From positions 1-64,000 of the forward strand of contig JBBIUE010000018.1 in assembly GCA_037440405.1 (NCBI GenBank): a stretch of 64,000 nt of DNA, read 5' to 3'. Under the pieces are notes generated by a model. That model ran no database searches and was not told the DNA's origin. It was given only the letters and a program-made list of their open reading frames with translations. The translations under genes were made by a program, and so were the position numbers. The DNA is from JANMGV01 sp037440405 (GTDB lineage Bacteria > Planctomycetota > Planctomycetia > Pirellulales > Pirellulaceae). Below, piece by piece: positions 44,973 through 55,057 of this stretch. Every line of letters starts with the position of its first letter. Within the stretch, counting starts at the first letter, position 1.

Positions 44973-47900
44973 ATGACGATTCGTGTGGCGCTCAATCATC
45001 GAACTTGTTATCGTTACGATCGATTGATTTCGGTCGGGCCACAGGTCATCCGGCTCCGCCCTGCCGCACATTCCAAGACGGCAGTCAGCTCGTACTCGAT
45101 CCGAGTCGCTCCCGAAAAGCACTTCATCAACTGGCAGCAAGATCCGCATGGAAACTTTCTGGCTCGCTATGTATTTCCCGAGAAGATCAGTTCGCTTGAG
45201 ATCGAAGTGGATTTGATTGCTGATATGGCGGTCATCAATCCTTTTGACTTTTTTGTCGAGGAAGGCTCGACGGAGTTTCCACTTTGCTACGAAGCATCGT
45301 TGGCTTATGAATTGCGACCCTATTTGGAAAGTTCCGATCACGGCCCACGATTTGAAGAGTTTCTTGCTGACATCGATCGGACTCCCCGAAATATCGTCGA
45401 TTTTCTCGTCAGCTTGAATCATCAAGTGCAATCGAAAATTCGTTATCTTATTCGATTGGAGCCTGGGATTCAAGCTCCGGAAGAGACTCTCGAGAAAGAA
45501 AGCGGTTCCTGTCGTGACAGCGCTTGGCTGCTGGTACAAGTATTGCGGCGACTGGGATTGGCGTCGCGTTTTGTCTCCGGCTATCTGATCCAATTAGCTC
45601 CCGACGTTCGAGCACTCGATGGACCTTCGGGGCCCGAAACCGATTTCACGGACTTGCACGCTTGGACAGAGGTTTTCTTGCCGGGAGCTGGATGGATTGG
45701 ACTGGACCCCACTTCAGGATTGCTGGCAGGTGAAGGACATATCCCACTTGCCTGCACGCCGAGCCCTTCTTCAGCGGCGCCGATCACCGGTACACTTGAA
45801 GTCTGCGAAACGCAGTTCGAATATTCGATGTCGATCAAACGCATCGCTGAGGATCCGCGTGTTACCAAGCCCTACAGCGAGGAACAGTGGAAGGCGGTCT
45901 GCAGTTTAGGCGAGAGAATCGATGAACGGCTAGAGGACGACGATGTTCGACTAACAATGGGTGGCGAGCCGACCTTCGTTTCAATTGATGACATGGAGGG
46001 CGCGGAATGGAACTCCGCCGCCGTCGGGCCAGCGAAGCGACGACTCTCGGAAGAACTCATCAAGCGTTTGCTTCATCGCTTTGCCCCTGGAGGTCTCCTG
46101 CATTATGGTCAGGGGAAATGGTATCCCGGCGAATCGTTACCACGTTGGTCCCTCGCTTGTTATTGGCGACGAGATGGGGTCCCCCTTTGGAAGAACTCGA
46201 ATCTCATCGCCGATATTGATCGCGCTGGGCAGCAGACTCTCGCTTCCGCTGAGTCATTTGCAGATCGGCTGGCAGCGCATCTTCAGATTGATGCGGAATG
46301 CGTTCAACCGGCATTCGAGGATCCGGCGATCTTTCTCCTTAAGGAAAACACGCTCCCCATCAACGTGGATCCCATCGACTCCAAACTTGAGGATGCGGAA
46401 GAGCGGGCTCGATTGGCAGCGGTATTTGATCGCGGACTCCAGAATCCAATTGGTTTCGTTATCCCTCTTCAGCGTCAGTGGTGGCAGGGACGAGCGATTT
46501 GGGTTTCAGGAAAGTGGCCGACCCGCCGCAAGCGAATACTTGTTATCCCGGGCGATTCGCCGATGGGCCTGCGACTGCCGCTGGACTCCTTACCCTATCA
46601 GCCAGCGAGCTATTCGACAACGTTCTATCCCATGGATCCCACAGGACCATTGCCTCATCTTCCACCCCGTCCTCCGGATCAGCGGTCGATCTCGATCAGT
46701 GAGGACGATCGCCGCAATGTAGAGATTTCTCCTCAGTATCTTTCAACGACAGTCATTCGAACAGCTCTTTGCGTCGAACCGCGTCACGGTCGTTTGCACG
46801 TTTTTATGCCACCGGTCCAAAGCATTGAAGACTACATCGACCTCGTTTACTCGATCGAGCAAACGGCGGAAGACTTGCAGATGCCCGTGGTGATTGAAGG
46901 CTATCCCATTCCGGTTGACCCACGAATTCAAGTCCTGAAAGTGACTCCCGATCCAGGGGTTATCGAAGTCAACACTCACCCCACTCGGACGTGGAATGAA
47001 TTGCGAGAACAGATCACGGGGCTCTACGAGGAGGCTAGGCTGACTCGTCTGGGCACAGAGAAGTTCGACCTCGACGGCAAGCATACGGGAACGGGGGGAG
47101 GTAATCACATCGTGGTTGGGGGAGCGACACCACTAGACAGCCCGTTTCTGCGAAGACCCGATCTGCTTCGCAGCTTGATTGGCTACTGGGTCAATCATCC
47201 GTCGCTTTCCTATCTATTCAGCGGTCGATTCATCGGTCCCACCAGCCAAGCACCCCGTATCGACGAAGGCCGACGCGATGCCATCGAGGAAATGTCCATT
47301 GCGTTTGCTCAAGTCCCTGAACCAGGAAGAGATTGTCCTCCGTGGTTGGTCGATCGCATCTTTCGAAACTTGCTGGTGGACCTGACCGGCAATACGCATC
47401 GAGCTGAAATCTGCATCGACAAGTTATACTCGCCGGACAGCTCCAGTGGTCGTCTGGGCTTGGTTGAATTGCGCGGTTTCGAAATGCCCCCTCATTCCCA
47501 GATGAGCTTGGTGCAGCACTTGTTGATTCGAGCGTTGATCTCACGGTTTTGGAGAAATCCCTATCGAGCCCCGTTAGTTGAATGGGGCCAGCAACTGCAC
47601 GCTCGCTTTTTGTTACCCCATTTCGTCTGGCAAGATTTTTTGGGAGTGATCGAGGACCTTCGATTGCATGGGCTCGATTTGAGTCCTGACTGGTTTCTTC
47701 CACACTTTGAATTTCGATTTCCAAAGATCGGAGAAGTTTGCCATTCAGGGATAGCAATTGAACTACGGCAGGCGATCGAGCCGTGGTACGTTTTGGGTGA
47801 GGAACCGGGAGCGGGAGGGACGGTCCGATACGTTGATTCTTCGGTCGAGAGGCTTCAAATTCATGTCCGCAATTGGACCCCCGGACGCTATGTGATCACT

Positions 47901-48302
47901 TGCAATCGTCGGCGCGTTCCACTTCATCCGACGGGTGATGCGGATGGGTTCGTCGGGGCAGTGCGTTATCGAGCTTGGCAGCCTCCCCACTGTTTGCACC
48001 CAACGATCCCCGTTCACACGCCGCTCGTTTTTGATATCCTCGATAGTTGGTCTAGTCGGTCGGTCGGTGGGTGCATTTATCATGTTGCTCATCCAGCGGG
48101 CCGGAATTACGAGACGTTTCCAGTAAACGCCTATGAAGCCGAGGCGAGACGCTGGGCGCGATTCGCCTCGATGGGATATACTCCCGGACCAATGACAGTG
48201 CCTGCCGAAGAGTGCGGAGCCAATCGTCTCTGGACTCTGGATTTACGTCACCATGACGGACGCGCGGCAGTAATCACCAATCCTTCCTCGATTCATGGAT
48301 GA
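44973..48302 (+). CDS. transglutaminase-like protease fused to DUF2126 amidoligase
   Basis: A 1109-aa protein. Residues 1-120 are a bacterial transglutaminase N-terminal beta domain (RVALNHRTCYRYDRLISVGPQ). Residues 120-300 are a papain-fold transglutaminase core with Cys180 (ESGSCRDSAW), His229 (DLHAWTEVF) and Asp245 (GLDPTSG), a complete triad. From about 305 to the end is DUF2126, a glutamine-synthetase-like 'putative amidoligase', with VRLTMGGEPTFVSIDDMEG near 325, GKWYPGESLPRW near 385, GVIEVNTHPTRTWNEL near 668 and HTGTGGGNHIVVGG near 705. The family is predicted to join amino groups to peptides or to cleave and re-ligate them; the substrate is unknown. It overlaps the next gene by 4 bases (ATGA at 48299-48302), so the genes are coupled. 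Confidence 0.92.
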   Translation: MTIRVALNHRTCYRYDRLISVGPQVIRLRPAAHSKTAVSSYSIRVAPEKHFINWQQDPHGNFLARYVFPEKISSLEIEVDLIADMAVINPFDFFVEEGSTEFPLCYEASLAYELRPYLESSDHGPRFEEFLADIDRTPRNIVDFLVSLNHQVQSKIRYLIRLEPGIQAPEETLEKESGSCRDSAWLLVQVLRRLGLASRFVSGYLIQLAPDVRALDGPSGPETDFTDLHAWTEVFLPGAGWIGLDPTSGLLAGEGHIPLACTPSPSSAAPITGTLEVCETQFEYSMSIKRIAEDPRVTKPYSEEQWKAVCSLGERIDERLEDDDVRLTMGGEPTFVSIDDMEGAEWNSAAVGPAKRRLSEELIKRLLHRFAPGGLLHYGQGKWYPGESLPRWSLACYWRRDGVPLWKNSNLIADIDRAGQQTLASAESFADRLAAHLQIDAECVQPAFEDPAIFLLKENTLPINVDPIDSKLEDAEERARLAAVFDRGLQNPIGFVIPLQRQWWQGRAIWVSGKWPTRRKRILVIPGDSPMGLRLPLDSLPYQPASYSTTFYPMDPTGPLPHLPPRPPDQRSISISEDDRRNVEISPQYLSTTVIRTALCVEPRHGRLHVFMPPVQSIEDYIDLVYSIEQTAEDLQMPVVIEGYPIPVDPRIQVLKVTPDPGVIEVNTHPTRTWNELREQITGLYEEARLTRLGTEKFDLDGKHTGTGGGNHIVVGGATPLDSPFLRRPDLLRSLIGYWVNHPSLSYLFSGRFIGPTSQAPRIDEGRRDAIEEMSIAFAQVPEPGRDCPPWLVDRIFRNLLVDLTGNTHRAEICIDKLYSPDSSSGRLGLVELRGFEMPPHSQMSLVQHLLIRALISRFWRNPYRAPLVEWGQQLHARFLLPHFVWQDFLGVIEDLRLHGLDLSPDWFLPHFEFRFPKIGEVCHSGIAIELRQAIEPWYVLGEEPGAGGTVRYVDSSVERLQIHVRNWTPGRYVITCNRRRVPLHPTGDADGFVGAVRYRAWQPPHCLHPTIPVHTPLVFDILDSWSSRSVGGCIYHVAHPAGRNYETFPVNAYEAEARRWARFASMGYTPGPMTVPAEECGANRLWTLDLRHHDGRAAVITNPSSIHG

Positions 48303-50848
48303 AGACCATCGAAGCGGCACAGTTTTTTAAGAACTATCAACCGATCGGTAGTGGATACGACGAGGCCATGGAGCCCTCTGGGAACACACTGCGATCGGCA
48401 TACCATCGAATTGCTTCGCATCTGCAGAAGGTATCTCCAGACGAACTGTTTCGTCGGTGGAACTTAGCTCGTCGTCAAATCGAGGAAGAAGGCGTCACCT
48501 ACTCGCCGCACGATGCAACTCAAGAATCCATTCGGCCGTGGTCCTTAGATCCATTTCCTGTAGCGTTGGAAGAATCGGAATGGAACAGCGTGGTCGAGGG
48601 CCTGCAACAACGCGCGTTGCTGGCCGACTTGATTACGCTGGATTTGTTGGGGCCCCAGACGTTGCTTCGCGAGCGAATTGTGCCCCCGGATGTCCTTTTC
48701 GCGAATCCTCGCTATTTTCCAGCTCTCCACACGCTCACTGCGGCCACCAGAAAGCATGTTCAGATTTTCGCCGCCGACGTGGTGAGACTATCGGACGGAA
48801 GGTGGCATGCTTGGACCACTCGGACGCGGTCTCCATTTGGCTTGGGTTATATTCTTGAGAATCGGTTAGTCACTTCGCGGACTCTGCCAAATTCGTTTCG
48901 CATCTGCAACGTCCACCGCTTGGCGACATTTTTCATCGCGCTTCGAGACGCCATTCAAAGCTTCGCCAGCCGTCATCGTGACAATCCTCGCGTTGTGATC
49001 TGGACCAAAGGTCCATCCAGTACTTCGTATCCAGAGGACACGTTGCTAGCGCGTTATCTGGGATACACGCTTGTCGAAGGGGGGGATTTGGCAGTACGCG
49101 AGAATCGTGTCATCCTCAAGACCCTTGGAGGCCCGCTTCCCGTGGAAGTCATTCTTCGGCGGGTGGAAGATCATCTGGTTGATCCGGTGGAACTCGATGC
49201 GGACAGCGACATCGGAGTGCCGGGGATATTGGAAGTCGTTCGGTCTGGGGAGGTTGCCTTTGCCAATGCTCTGGGAACGGCCTTGGCAGAAGCCCCCATC
49301 CTTCAACCATTCCTGCCGGCCATTTGTCGACATTTCCTGTCGGAACCTCTGAAACTTCCCTCGATCCCCATCCGCTGGTGCGGTCTCCCCGACGATTTAT
49401 CAGAGTGCTTCAACTGCCTCGATGCGTTCCAATTTCGAAAGGCATTTCGAGATGGGAGTGCTCATGTGGTACGACCGCGAGAGCTGTCCAAGGAGGATCG
49501 AGCAAGTTTCCAAAAGCAGCTTCAATCTGCACCTGCTGATTTCATCGCGGAAGCGATCTTGACTCCATCCACTGTTCCGGTCCTGGTAGACAAACAATGG
49601 AAGCCCTGGTATTTGGCGGCGCGAACGTTCTTAGTGGCAACTGAAAGCGGATATGAAGCCTTACCCGGTGGCCTCGCTCGCGTTTCTCCCAAGGCCGAGC
49701 TCCTGGCGGAAAATTTGACCAGTGGCGAGCGAACGAAAGACCTTTGGATTCTATCACCGAATCCAGTCGAGCCGATTTCCCTTTTGAATCAACGGTCCTC
49801 CCATGTGGAACTCAAAAGAGGCGGAGCCGATATGCCGTCGCGCGTCGGTGACAATCTGTTTTGGCTGGGCCGCTACCTCGAACGATCGGAGCAACTGACC
49901 CGACTTGCCCGTTGCTTACTTCACGCGATTGCCAGTGAGTCTGATCAATCCAAGTCAGCGATCGCGCTAATGCGCGTGTCGTGCGAAATCGGCCTGGTAC
50001 CCAGCGAGGCTGTTCAGACAGATGCAATCTCGCTCCGCAGAACTCTGACGACGTACATACCGACCAAGCTTCTTGAAGGAAATGAAAACTCGACACTCCT
50101 CGCACCATTGCGATCTGCTGTCCAAACAGCGACTTCGGTTCGCGATCGTATTTCCCTGGACGCGATTCGCACCATCCGCGAGCTGGAACAGTTGGTCTGC
50201 GAGCAAGCTGCGCAATTGGAGCGCGATGTGCCCACCGTTCTGACGCTGCTTGATTCCACCATTGGTTCGTTGACATCACTGTCGGGATTAGCCAGCGAGA
50301 ATATGACGCGAACGCAAGGATGGCGGCTGATGGATATGGGGAAGCGTTTGGAGCGAGCCCTGTACGGTACGCGCATCTTGCGACTCCTCATGACTCGTTA
50401 TCTTTCCTACGAGGAGGATGTAGGATCGATGGAGGCCTTGCTTCAATTATTCGATAGCTTGATGACCTATCGAGCCAGATATTCTTCCGCACTTTATCCC
50501 ATGGCCGTGATTGACTTGATTGTAACGGACGAAACCAATCCCCGATCGGTCGCGTTTCAACTGGCGACCATTCAGCAGCACGTCGATCAGTTACCTCGGA
50601 AGCAGGACCAAGCCGTGTGGACGCTTGAGCAGCGCCTCGCAGCATCTGTGCTCAACGTTGTCCGATTGTCTGAGGCCGACGAATTGGCTCAAGTCGATGC
50701 GAAGAACGAACGCAGCGCGCTGATGCGGTTGTTAGTTCGGGTTGGCGAAATGCTTCCCAAGCTCTCCGATGAAATATCGGCCCGATTCTTGATTCACACT
50801 CGGGCTCGCAAGTATGTGGCTTCCTTCGGAAGGAACGCCAGACCATGA
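48299..50848 (+). CDS. circularly permuted ATP-grasp protein fused to alpha-E domain
   Basis: An 849-aa protein. Residues 1-505 are a circularly permuted ATP-grasp (type 2; DUF404/DUF407) domain; recognisable blocks are DLITLDLLGPQTLLRERIVPP near 110, VIWTKGPSSTSYPEDTLLARYLGYTLVEGGDL near 232 and ILRRVEDHLVDPVELD near 284. The alpha-E domain (DUF403, all helical) starts with ADMPSRVGDNLFWLGRYLERSEQLTRLARCL at about 510. Usually these are two genes; here they are one chain. ATP-grasp enzymes form acyl-phosphates and ligate peptides, and alpha-E is thought to assist. It overlaps the preceding gene by 4 bases and the next gene by 4 bases (ATGA at 50845-50848). Confidence 0.9.
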   Translation: MKTIEAAQFFKNYQPIGSGYDEAMEPSGNTLRSAYHRIASHLQKVSPDELFRRWNLARRQIEEEGVTYSPHDATQESIRPWSLDPFPVALEESEWNSVVEGLQQRALLADLITLDLLGPQTLLRERIVPPDVLFANPRYFPALHTLTAATRKHVQIFAADVVRLSDGRWHAWTTRTRSPFGLGYILENRLVTSRTLPNSFRICNVHRLATFFIALRDAIQSFASRHRDNPRVVIWTKGPSSTSYPEDTLLARYLGYTLVEGGDLAVRENRVILKTLGGPLPVEVILRRVEDHLVDPVELDADSDIGVPGILEVVRSGEVAFANALGTALAEAPILQPFLPAICRHFLSEPLKLPSIPIRWCGLPDDLSECFNCLDAFQFRKAFRDGSAHVVRPRELSKEDRASFQKQLQSAPADFIAEAILTPSTVPVLVDKQWKPWYLAARTFLVATESGYEALPGGLARVSPKAELLAENLTSGERTKDLWILSPNPVEPISLLNQRSSHVELKRGGADMPSRVGDNLFWLGRYLERSEQLTRLARCLLHAIASESDQSKSAIALMRVSCEIGLVPSEAVQTDAISLRRTLTTYIPTKLLEGNENSTLLAPLRSAVQTATSVRDRISLDAIRTIRELEQLVCEQAAQLERDVPTVLTLLDSTIGSLTSLSGLASENMTRTQGWRLMDMGKRLERALYGTRILRLLMTRYLSYEEDVGSMEALLQLFDSLMTYRARYSSALYPMAVIDLIVTDETNPRSVAFQLATIQQHVDQLPRKQDQAVWTLEQRLAASVLNVVRLSEADELAQVDAKNERSALMRLLVRVGEMLPKLSDEISARFLIHTRARKYVASFGRNARP

Positions 50849-51729
50849 CCGCCTCGTATTTTGTACAACACATCTCAACTTTTCACTACGAATCCGTCGT
50901 CCGCGACTGCCATAATCAATTGATGCTCATGCCGCGATCCGACGAACGCGTTGCGTGCGAATCGCATCGCTTGATCATTCGCCCGCATCCTCGATTGATT
51001 CGACGTCGAGCGGATTTCTTCGGCAATATCGTTCATGGCTTTGCCATCGACGAAGATCACCGTCAGCTTGTCGTGACTTCCAAGTTTCGTGTTGCTGTCA
51101 AAGCTCCCGCTTGGCCCAACGATCTAACCGGTCCCACTTGGACTTCTGTACGCGACGGAATCGCTCGCCAAACCGATCCCAATTGGCTGCAAGCTTGTCT
51201 GTTTACCTTTCCCTCACCGCGAGTGCCACTGACCGAGGAGTTTCGGGAATACGCGGCCGCAAATTTCGTTGGGGACGTGTCGCTTCCTTCGGCATTGCTT
51301 CAGCTCACGCAGCGTCTTTTTGACGATTTTGAGTACGACAAGACAGCGACCAACGTCGACACGAAAACAGAAACGGCGTTCCAAATGCGTCGGGGCGTTT
51401 GCCAGGACTTTGCGCATGTTCAGATCGCTTGTCTCCGCTCGGTGGGAATTCCTGCCCGCTACGTCAGCGGTTACATCCGCACCGTGCGATCCGGAGAAAG
51501 CTCTTCTTTGATCGGAGCGGACCAGTCCCACGCTTGGGTCTCCGTCTATGGCGGACCGACCCTGGGCTGGCTCGAAGTCGATCCTACCAATCGTTGTATT
51601 TGTAGCTCCGACCACATTCCGATCGCTTGGGGGCGCGATTACTCCGATTTGGTTCCTATCCGAGGAGTCTATCTCGGTGGCGGAACTCAGAGTTTGCAGG
51701 TCAGCGTGAACGTGACACCCATCCATTAG
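50845..51729 (+). CDS. transglutaminase-like protease (third gene of amidoligase operon)
   Basis: A 294-aa papain-fold transglutaminase. The N-terminal beta-domain (about 1-100) is like that of the first gene. The triad is Cys186 (RRGVCQDFAHV), His229 (DQSHAWVSVYG) and Asp246 (LEVDPTNRC), all intact. The neighbouring Gly-Ile-Pro-Ala-Arg-Tyr-Val-Ser-Gly-Tyr strand is standard for this family. It is coupled to the ATP-grasp gene by a 4-base overlap. It most likely cleaves or re-ligates the peptide that the amidoligase and ATP-grasp proteins modify. Unlike the first gene it has no DUF2126 domain. The operon ends here. Confidence 0.92.
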   Translation: MTASYFVQHISTFHYESVVRDCHNQLMLMPRSDERVACESHRLIIRPHPRLIRRRADFFGNIVHGFAIDEDHRQLVVTSKFRVAVKAPAWPNDLTGPTWTSVRDGIARQTDPNWLQACLFTFPSPRVPLTEEFREYAAANFVGDVSLPSALLQLTQRLFDDFEYDKTATNVDTKTETAFQMRRGVCQDFAHVQIACLRSVGIPARYVSGYIRTVRSGESSSLIGADQSHAWVSVYGGPTLGWLEVDPTNRCICSSDHIPIAWGRDYSDLVPIRGVYLGGGTQSLQVSVNVTPIH

Positions 51730-51812
51730 AAAGGGAAGGCGAGAGCGCCCGCTTCGCTTCTGGTCCCCGATCCATTCCCTCCGCCAATTTCCACCCGGAG
51801 CCAAATAGCAAA

Positions 51813-53543
51813 CTATGGCTCAGCAGAGTAGACGATCTTCCCACCAAGGATGGTGAAAAGGACCTGGCTTTCGAGAATGCTTTCCTCGGGACACTCGAGA
51901 ATGTCACGATCCAAGACCACTAGATCAGCCAATTTTCCGGGAACCAGACTTCCCTTGATCGATTCTTCAAATGCCGCGTAGGCGGCGTTGATCGTGTAGC
52001 TGCGCAATGCTTCCAGGCGAGTCATCTTTTGCTCCGGGAAGAACTCTGTACCATTCTTCAGCTTGCGAGTGACACTGGCGTAGAATGACGCGATAGGATG
52101 GATTGGCTCGACCGGAACATCGGAGCCATTGCAAAGGATCGCGCCGCTATCGAGGAGGTTTCGCCACATATACGCTCCTGTTTGCGAACGACGCTGCCCC
52201 AATCGCTGCAACACGAAGACGGCATCGGAAGTACAGTGAATTCCTTGCATCGAGGCAATGACGCCCAGTTGTGCGAACCTTGGAATATCGTCGGGATGCA
52301 AATGCTGGGCGTGCTCGATCCGCCATCGGCGCTGCATTGCTGAAGGTTGCATTTGGAACACCCGTTCAAAAAGGTCCAGCGTTTCTCGATTCGCTCGATC
52401 TCCGATGGCATGCACGCATAGCTGAAAATCGCTCTTGATCGCAAGCTGAGCGGTTCGTTCTACAACGTCCAGATCAATCGTATTGAGCCCAGTTGAGGTT
52501 GGCAGGTCGTCGTAGGGATCTAGGAGCCAAGCGCCATGTGGTCCTAAAGCGCCATCGAGCGAGACCTTGATGGCGCGAACCGTCAGAAAATCATCCGCGA
52601 ATCCGATCATTTTCGCTCTGGGCAATCTGGATTCGAGCCGATCGATGTCGTCGCGAACCATCACCCACAGGCGAACGGGAAGCTCGTCCCGCAATGCCAT
52701 GCTTTGGATGACGCTGAGTACGTTGAACGATGTTCCTGCGTCTTGAAAACTCGTGACACCATGGCGTAGACATTGTTGACCAGCGATCTGTATGGCCAGA
52801 CGCAATCGTTGCAAGCGTTGCTCGGGTGTCTGATTTCGTTGATCACGACCGAAAGCATTGGAAACGAATTGCATGGCTGTTTCTCGAAAGACGCCGGTTG
52901 GAATGCCATTCTCCCTGCGAAGAATCTCGCCACCATTTGGGTCTTGCGTCGAGGAATCGACACCGGCGATTTGCATGGCATAAGCGTTGGCAAGGCTCAT
53001 GTGGCCGCTCGCGTGAGTCAGCAATACGGGATTCCGTGGACTCGCGGCCGATAGAGCATCATGTGTTGGGTAACCATCGAAATTGGGTTGCGGAAGCGTC
53101 GTCCATTTGGACTGATGCCAGCCTCGCCCCAGAATCCATTCACCTGGCGATGCAGTTTCCGCGGCCGCAGCAACTTGTGCCACGATAGCGTCATACGATT
53201 CCGCACTTGCCAAATCCAAGATCATCAACGACTCACCGAAACCAACGTAATGGCCGTGTCCTTCAATCAGGCCAGGAATGACAATCTGACCCGAGCTGAG
53301 GGCTAAGTGCTGCGTTTTGGGACCAATCCACCTACTGATTTCCTGTTTCGATCCGACGTCCAAAATCCGATTGCCACGAACCGCAATCGCTTCTGTAACG
53401 GGCATCGCATCGTCCATCGTCACCACTTTTCCGCCAGTGATGACCAGTTCTGCCGTGAGCGGCTCGTCAGCTTGATAAGCGATTGCTTTATCTGCGAGCC
53501 AAAAGATGAGAATGACGATCAGGCAACGCACGGCAGTTCGCAT
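51813..53543 (-). CDS. secreted amidohydrolase (YtcJ-like metal-dependent hydrolase)
   Basis: A 576-aa exported amidohydrolase with a signal peptide (MRTAVRCLIVILIFWLADKAIA). The metal-binding HxH is in IPGLIEGHGHYVG near residue 87, with later ligand motifs HAIGDRANRETLDLFERV near 365 and IEHAQHLHPDDIPRFAQLG near 398. NGSDVPVEPIHPIASFYASVT near 468 holds the metal-ligand Asp of the TIM barrel. The ribosome-binding site AAGGAG is seven bases upstream of ATG 53543; a longer frame to 53579 is not needed. The substrate is unknown; most of this family cleave cyclic amides or N-acyl groups. It is in the same direction as waaA, with a 197-base gap. Confidence 0.9.
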   Translation of the reverse strand: MRTAVRCLIVILIFWLADKAIAYQADEPLTAELVITGGKVVTMDDAMPVTEAIAVRGNRILDVGSKQEISRWIGPKTQHLALSSGQIVIPGLIEGHGHYVGFGESLMILDLASAESYDAIVAQVAAAAETASPGEWILGRGWHQSKWTTLPQPNFDGYPTHDALSAASPRNPVLLTHASGHMSLANAYAMQIAGVDSSTQDPNGGEILRRENGIPTGVFRETAMQFVSNAFGRDQRNQTPEQRLQRLRLAIQIAGQQCLRHGVTSFQDAGTSFNVLSVIQSMALRDELPVRLWVMVRDDIDRLESRLPRAKMIGFADDFLTVRAIKVSLDGALGPHGAWLLDPYDDLPTSTGLNTIDLDVVERTAQLAIKSDFQLCVHAIGDRANRETLDLFERVFQMQPSAMQRRWRIEHAQHLHPDDIPRFAQLGVIASMQGIHCTSDAVFVLQRLGQRRSQTGAYMWRNLLDSGAILCNGSDVPVEPIHPIASFYASVTRKLKNGTEFFPEQKMTRLEALRSYTINAAYAAFEESIKGSLVPGKLADLVVLDRDILECPEESILESQVLFTILGGKIVYSAEP

Positions 53544-53740
53544 GGTGCTTCTCCTTGGGTATCGATGCTGATGCATCATCGTTTGGGATTTGATTCTAAA
53601 CTCTATTGGGGAACACGAAGGAGCGAAGCAGAATTTTTTTGGAGTTCGCTCAAACTATTCTACAAACGTCCATCCGATCGCTGGGGAACGCTTCAAATGG
53701 AAAATCGCAACGGGTTCCCCGATGGCGGCCCTCGGGACCT

Positions 53741-55036
53741 TTAAATGGCCCTTGCGTTTCCATCAATGATTTCGCACAGAGCTGAGATCGTGCGCTCGGC
53801 GGCACCACGATGACGAGCGACGAAGTCGCTCGCTCGATCTCCCATGCACCTTCGTTCTTCCGGGTGCTCGATCATGTGCTTCAGCCACGGAATGAATTCG
53901 GAAGGATCGTTCAGCACCGTTGCACCGCGAGCTCCCAGCAACTGCTCCACAATATCGCGGAAGTTCCATGTATTTGGGCCAAACGAGATACAAACGCCAA
54001 ACGCGGCTGGTTCCAGCATGTTCTGCCCCCCCCGGTTGCCGAAACTGCCACCGACAAATCCTAAATCTGCGAGGCCCCAAAACCATCGCAGTTCACCGAT
54101 GGTGTCGACTAGCAGAACCTCCCAATCAGCATCGACGGCGGCATCGTTCATGAGGCTTCGCCGAATTCCTCGAAGGTTATTTGCCGCGATTTGTTCTGCC
54201 ACCGATTCGAATCGCTCAGGGTGTCGTGGGACGAGAATCAAGCGCAACGTCGGATAACGCGGACGCAGGATTTTGAAAGCATGGATTGCCATCTCTTCTT
54301 CGGGTTCCTGGGTACTTCCGCAAACTAGGACGATGGAATCATCGCTCAAGCGAGCCTGCACGCGTCGTTTCATGATTTCGGGATGGGATCGATCCGACTC
54401 TGTTCCATCGAACTTCATCGAACCTGTGACGACGACTCGAAGTGGATCCGCGCCGAGAGCCACCAAACGTTCGGCGTAGGTTTGATCTTGAGTACCGAAC
54501 CATCGAATCTGTCGGAGCGATGATTTCATCAGCCAGCGGAGTTTTTGGTAGCCACGATAGCTTTTTTCGCTCAGTCGAGCATTTACCAACACCACATCAG
54601 CCCCCAATTGTGAAGCAATGTGAATCCAGTTTGGCCACAGCTCCAATTCGATGAGTACGATCATTTGAGGCTGGAGCCTTCGCATGGCATTCCGAACGGC
54701 CCATGTGAAATCCATGGGAGCGTACTGGACGCTGAATTCCGGGAATAGTTCTTTCGCGAGTGCGTATCCCGTCCGAGTGGTTGTGGTAACGACCAAATGG
54801 AAATCGGGATACCGTTGGTACAGGGGGCGAACGATATTGCGCAGTAATTGAACTTCGCCGACACTGACGGCGTGGAACCAGATGGCTGGCTGCTTGCTCG
54901 CATTCGGCTCAAGACGACCCAACCATCTTGCTCCCCATCCTTCGCGGTATCTACCTGTTCGAAACGAACGCCACACCAACCAAGGACTTAGCAGGAGAAT
55001 GGCGAATAGATATAACAGATTGAGAAGGATGCCCAT
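53741..55036 (-). CDS. waaA: 3-deoxy-D-manno-octulosonic acid transferase (WaaA/KdtA)
   Basis: Transfers Kdo from CMP-Kdo to lipid IV-A at the inner membrane, the first step of the LPS core. A 431-aa GT30 protein. It starts with one N-terminal membrane segment (LLNLLYLFAILLLSPWLVW). Then come the conserved blocks AIWFHAVSVGEVQLLRNIV (catalytic Glu in S-V-G-E near residue 60), LVVTTTTRTGYALAKELFP, IELELWPNWI near 130, ADVVLVNARLSEKSYRGY near 145, and a C-terminal donor-binding half with GGSFGNRGGQNMLEPAAFG near 340. The presence of WaaA shows an LPS-bearing outer membrane. It is in a minus-strand run with endonuclease IV (21 bases upstream). Confidence 0.95.
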   Translation of the reverse strand: MGILLNLLYLFAILLLSPWLVWRSFRTGRYREGWGARWLGRLEPNASKQPAIWFHAVSVGEVQLLRNIVRPLYQRYPDFHLVVTTTTRTGYALAKELFPEFSVQYAPMDFTWAVRNAMRRLQPQMIVLIELELWPNWIHIASQLGADVVLVNARLSEKSYRGYQKLRWLMKSSLRQIRWFGTQDQTYAERLVALGADPLRVVVTGSMKFDGTESDRSHPEIMKRRVQARLSDDSIVLVCGSTQEPEEEMAIHAFKILRPRYPTLRLILVPRHPERFESVAEQIAANNLRGIRRSLMNDAAVDADWEVLLVDTIGELRWFWGLADLGFVGGSFGNRGGQNMLEPAAFGVCISFGPNTWNFRDIVEQLLGARGATVLNDPSEFIPWLKHMIEHPEERRCMGDRASDFVARHRGAAERTISALCEIIDGNARAI

Positions 55037-55057
55037 CCCTGCATGTCCCCAAGCAAC

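Noticed and set aside
48050..48070. cggtcggtcggtgg-type short tandem repeat
   Set aside because: Lies within the coding sequence of the DUF2126 protein and is explained by codon use.
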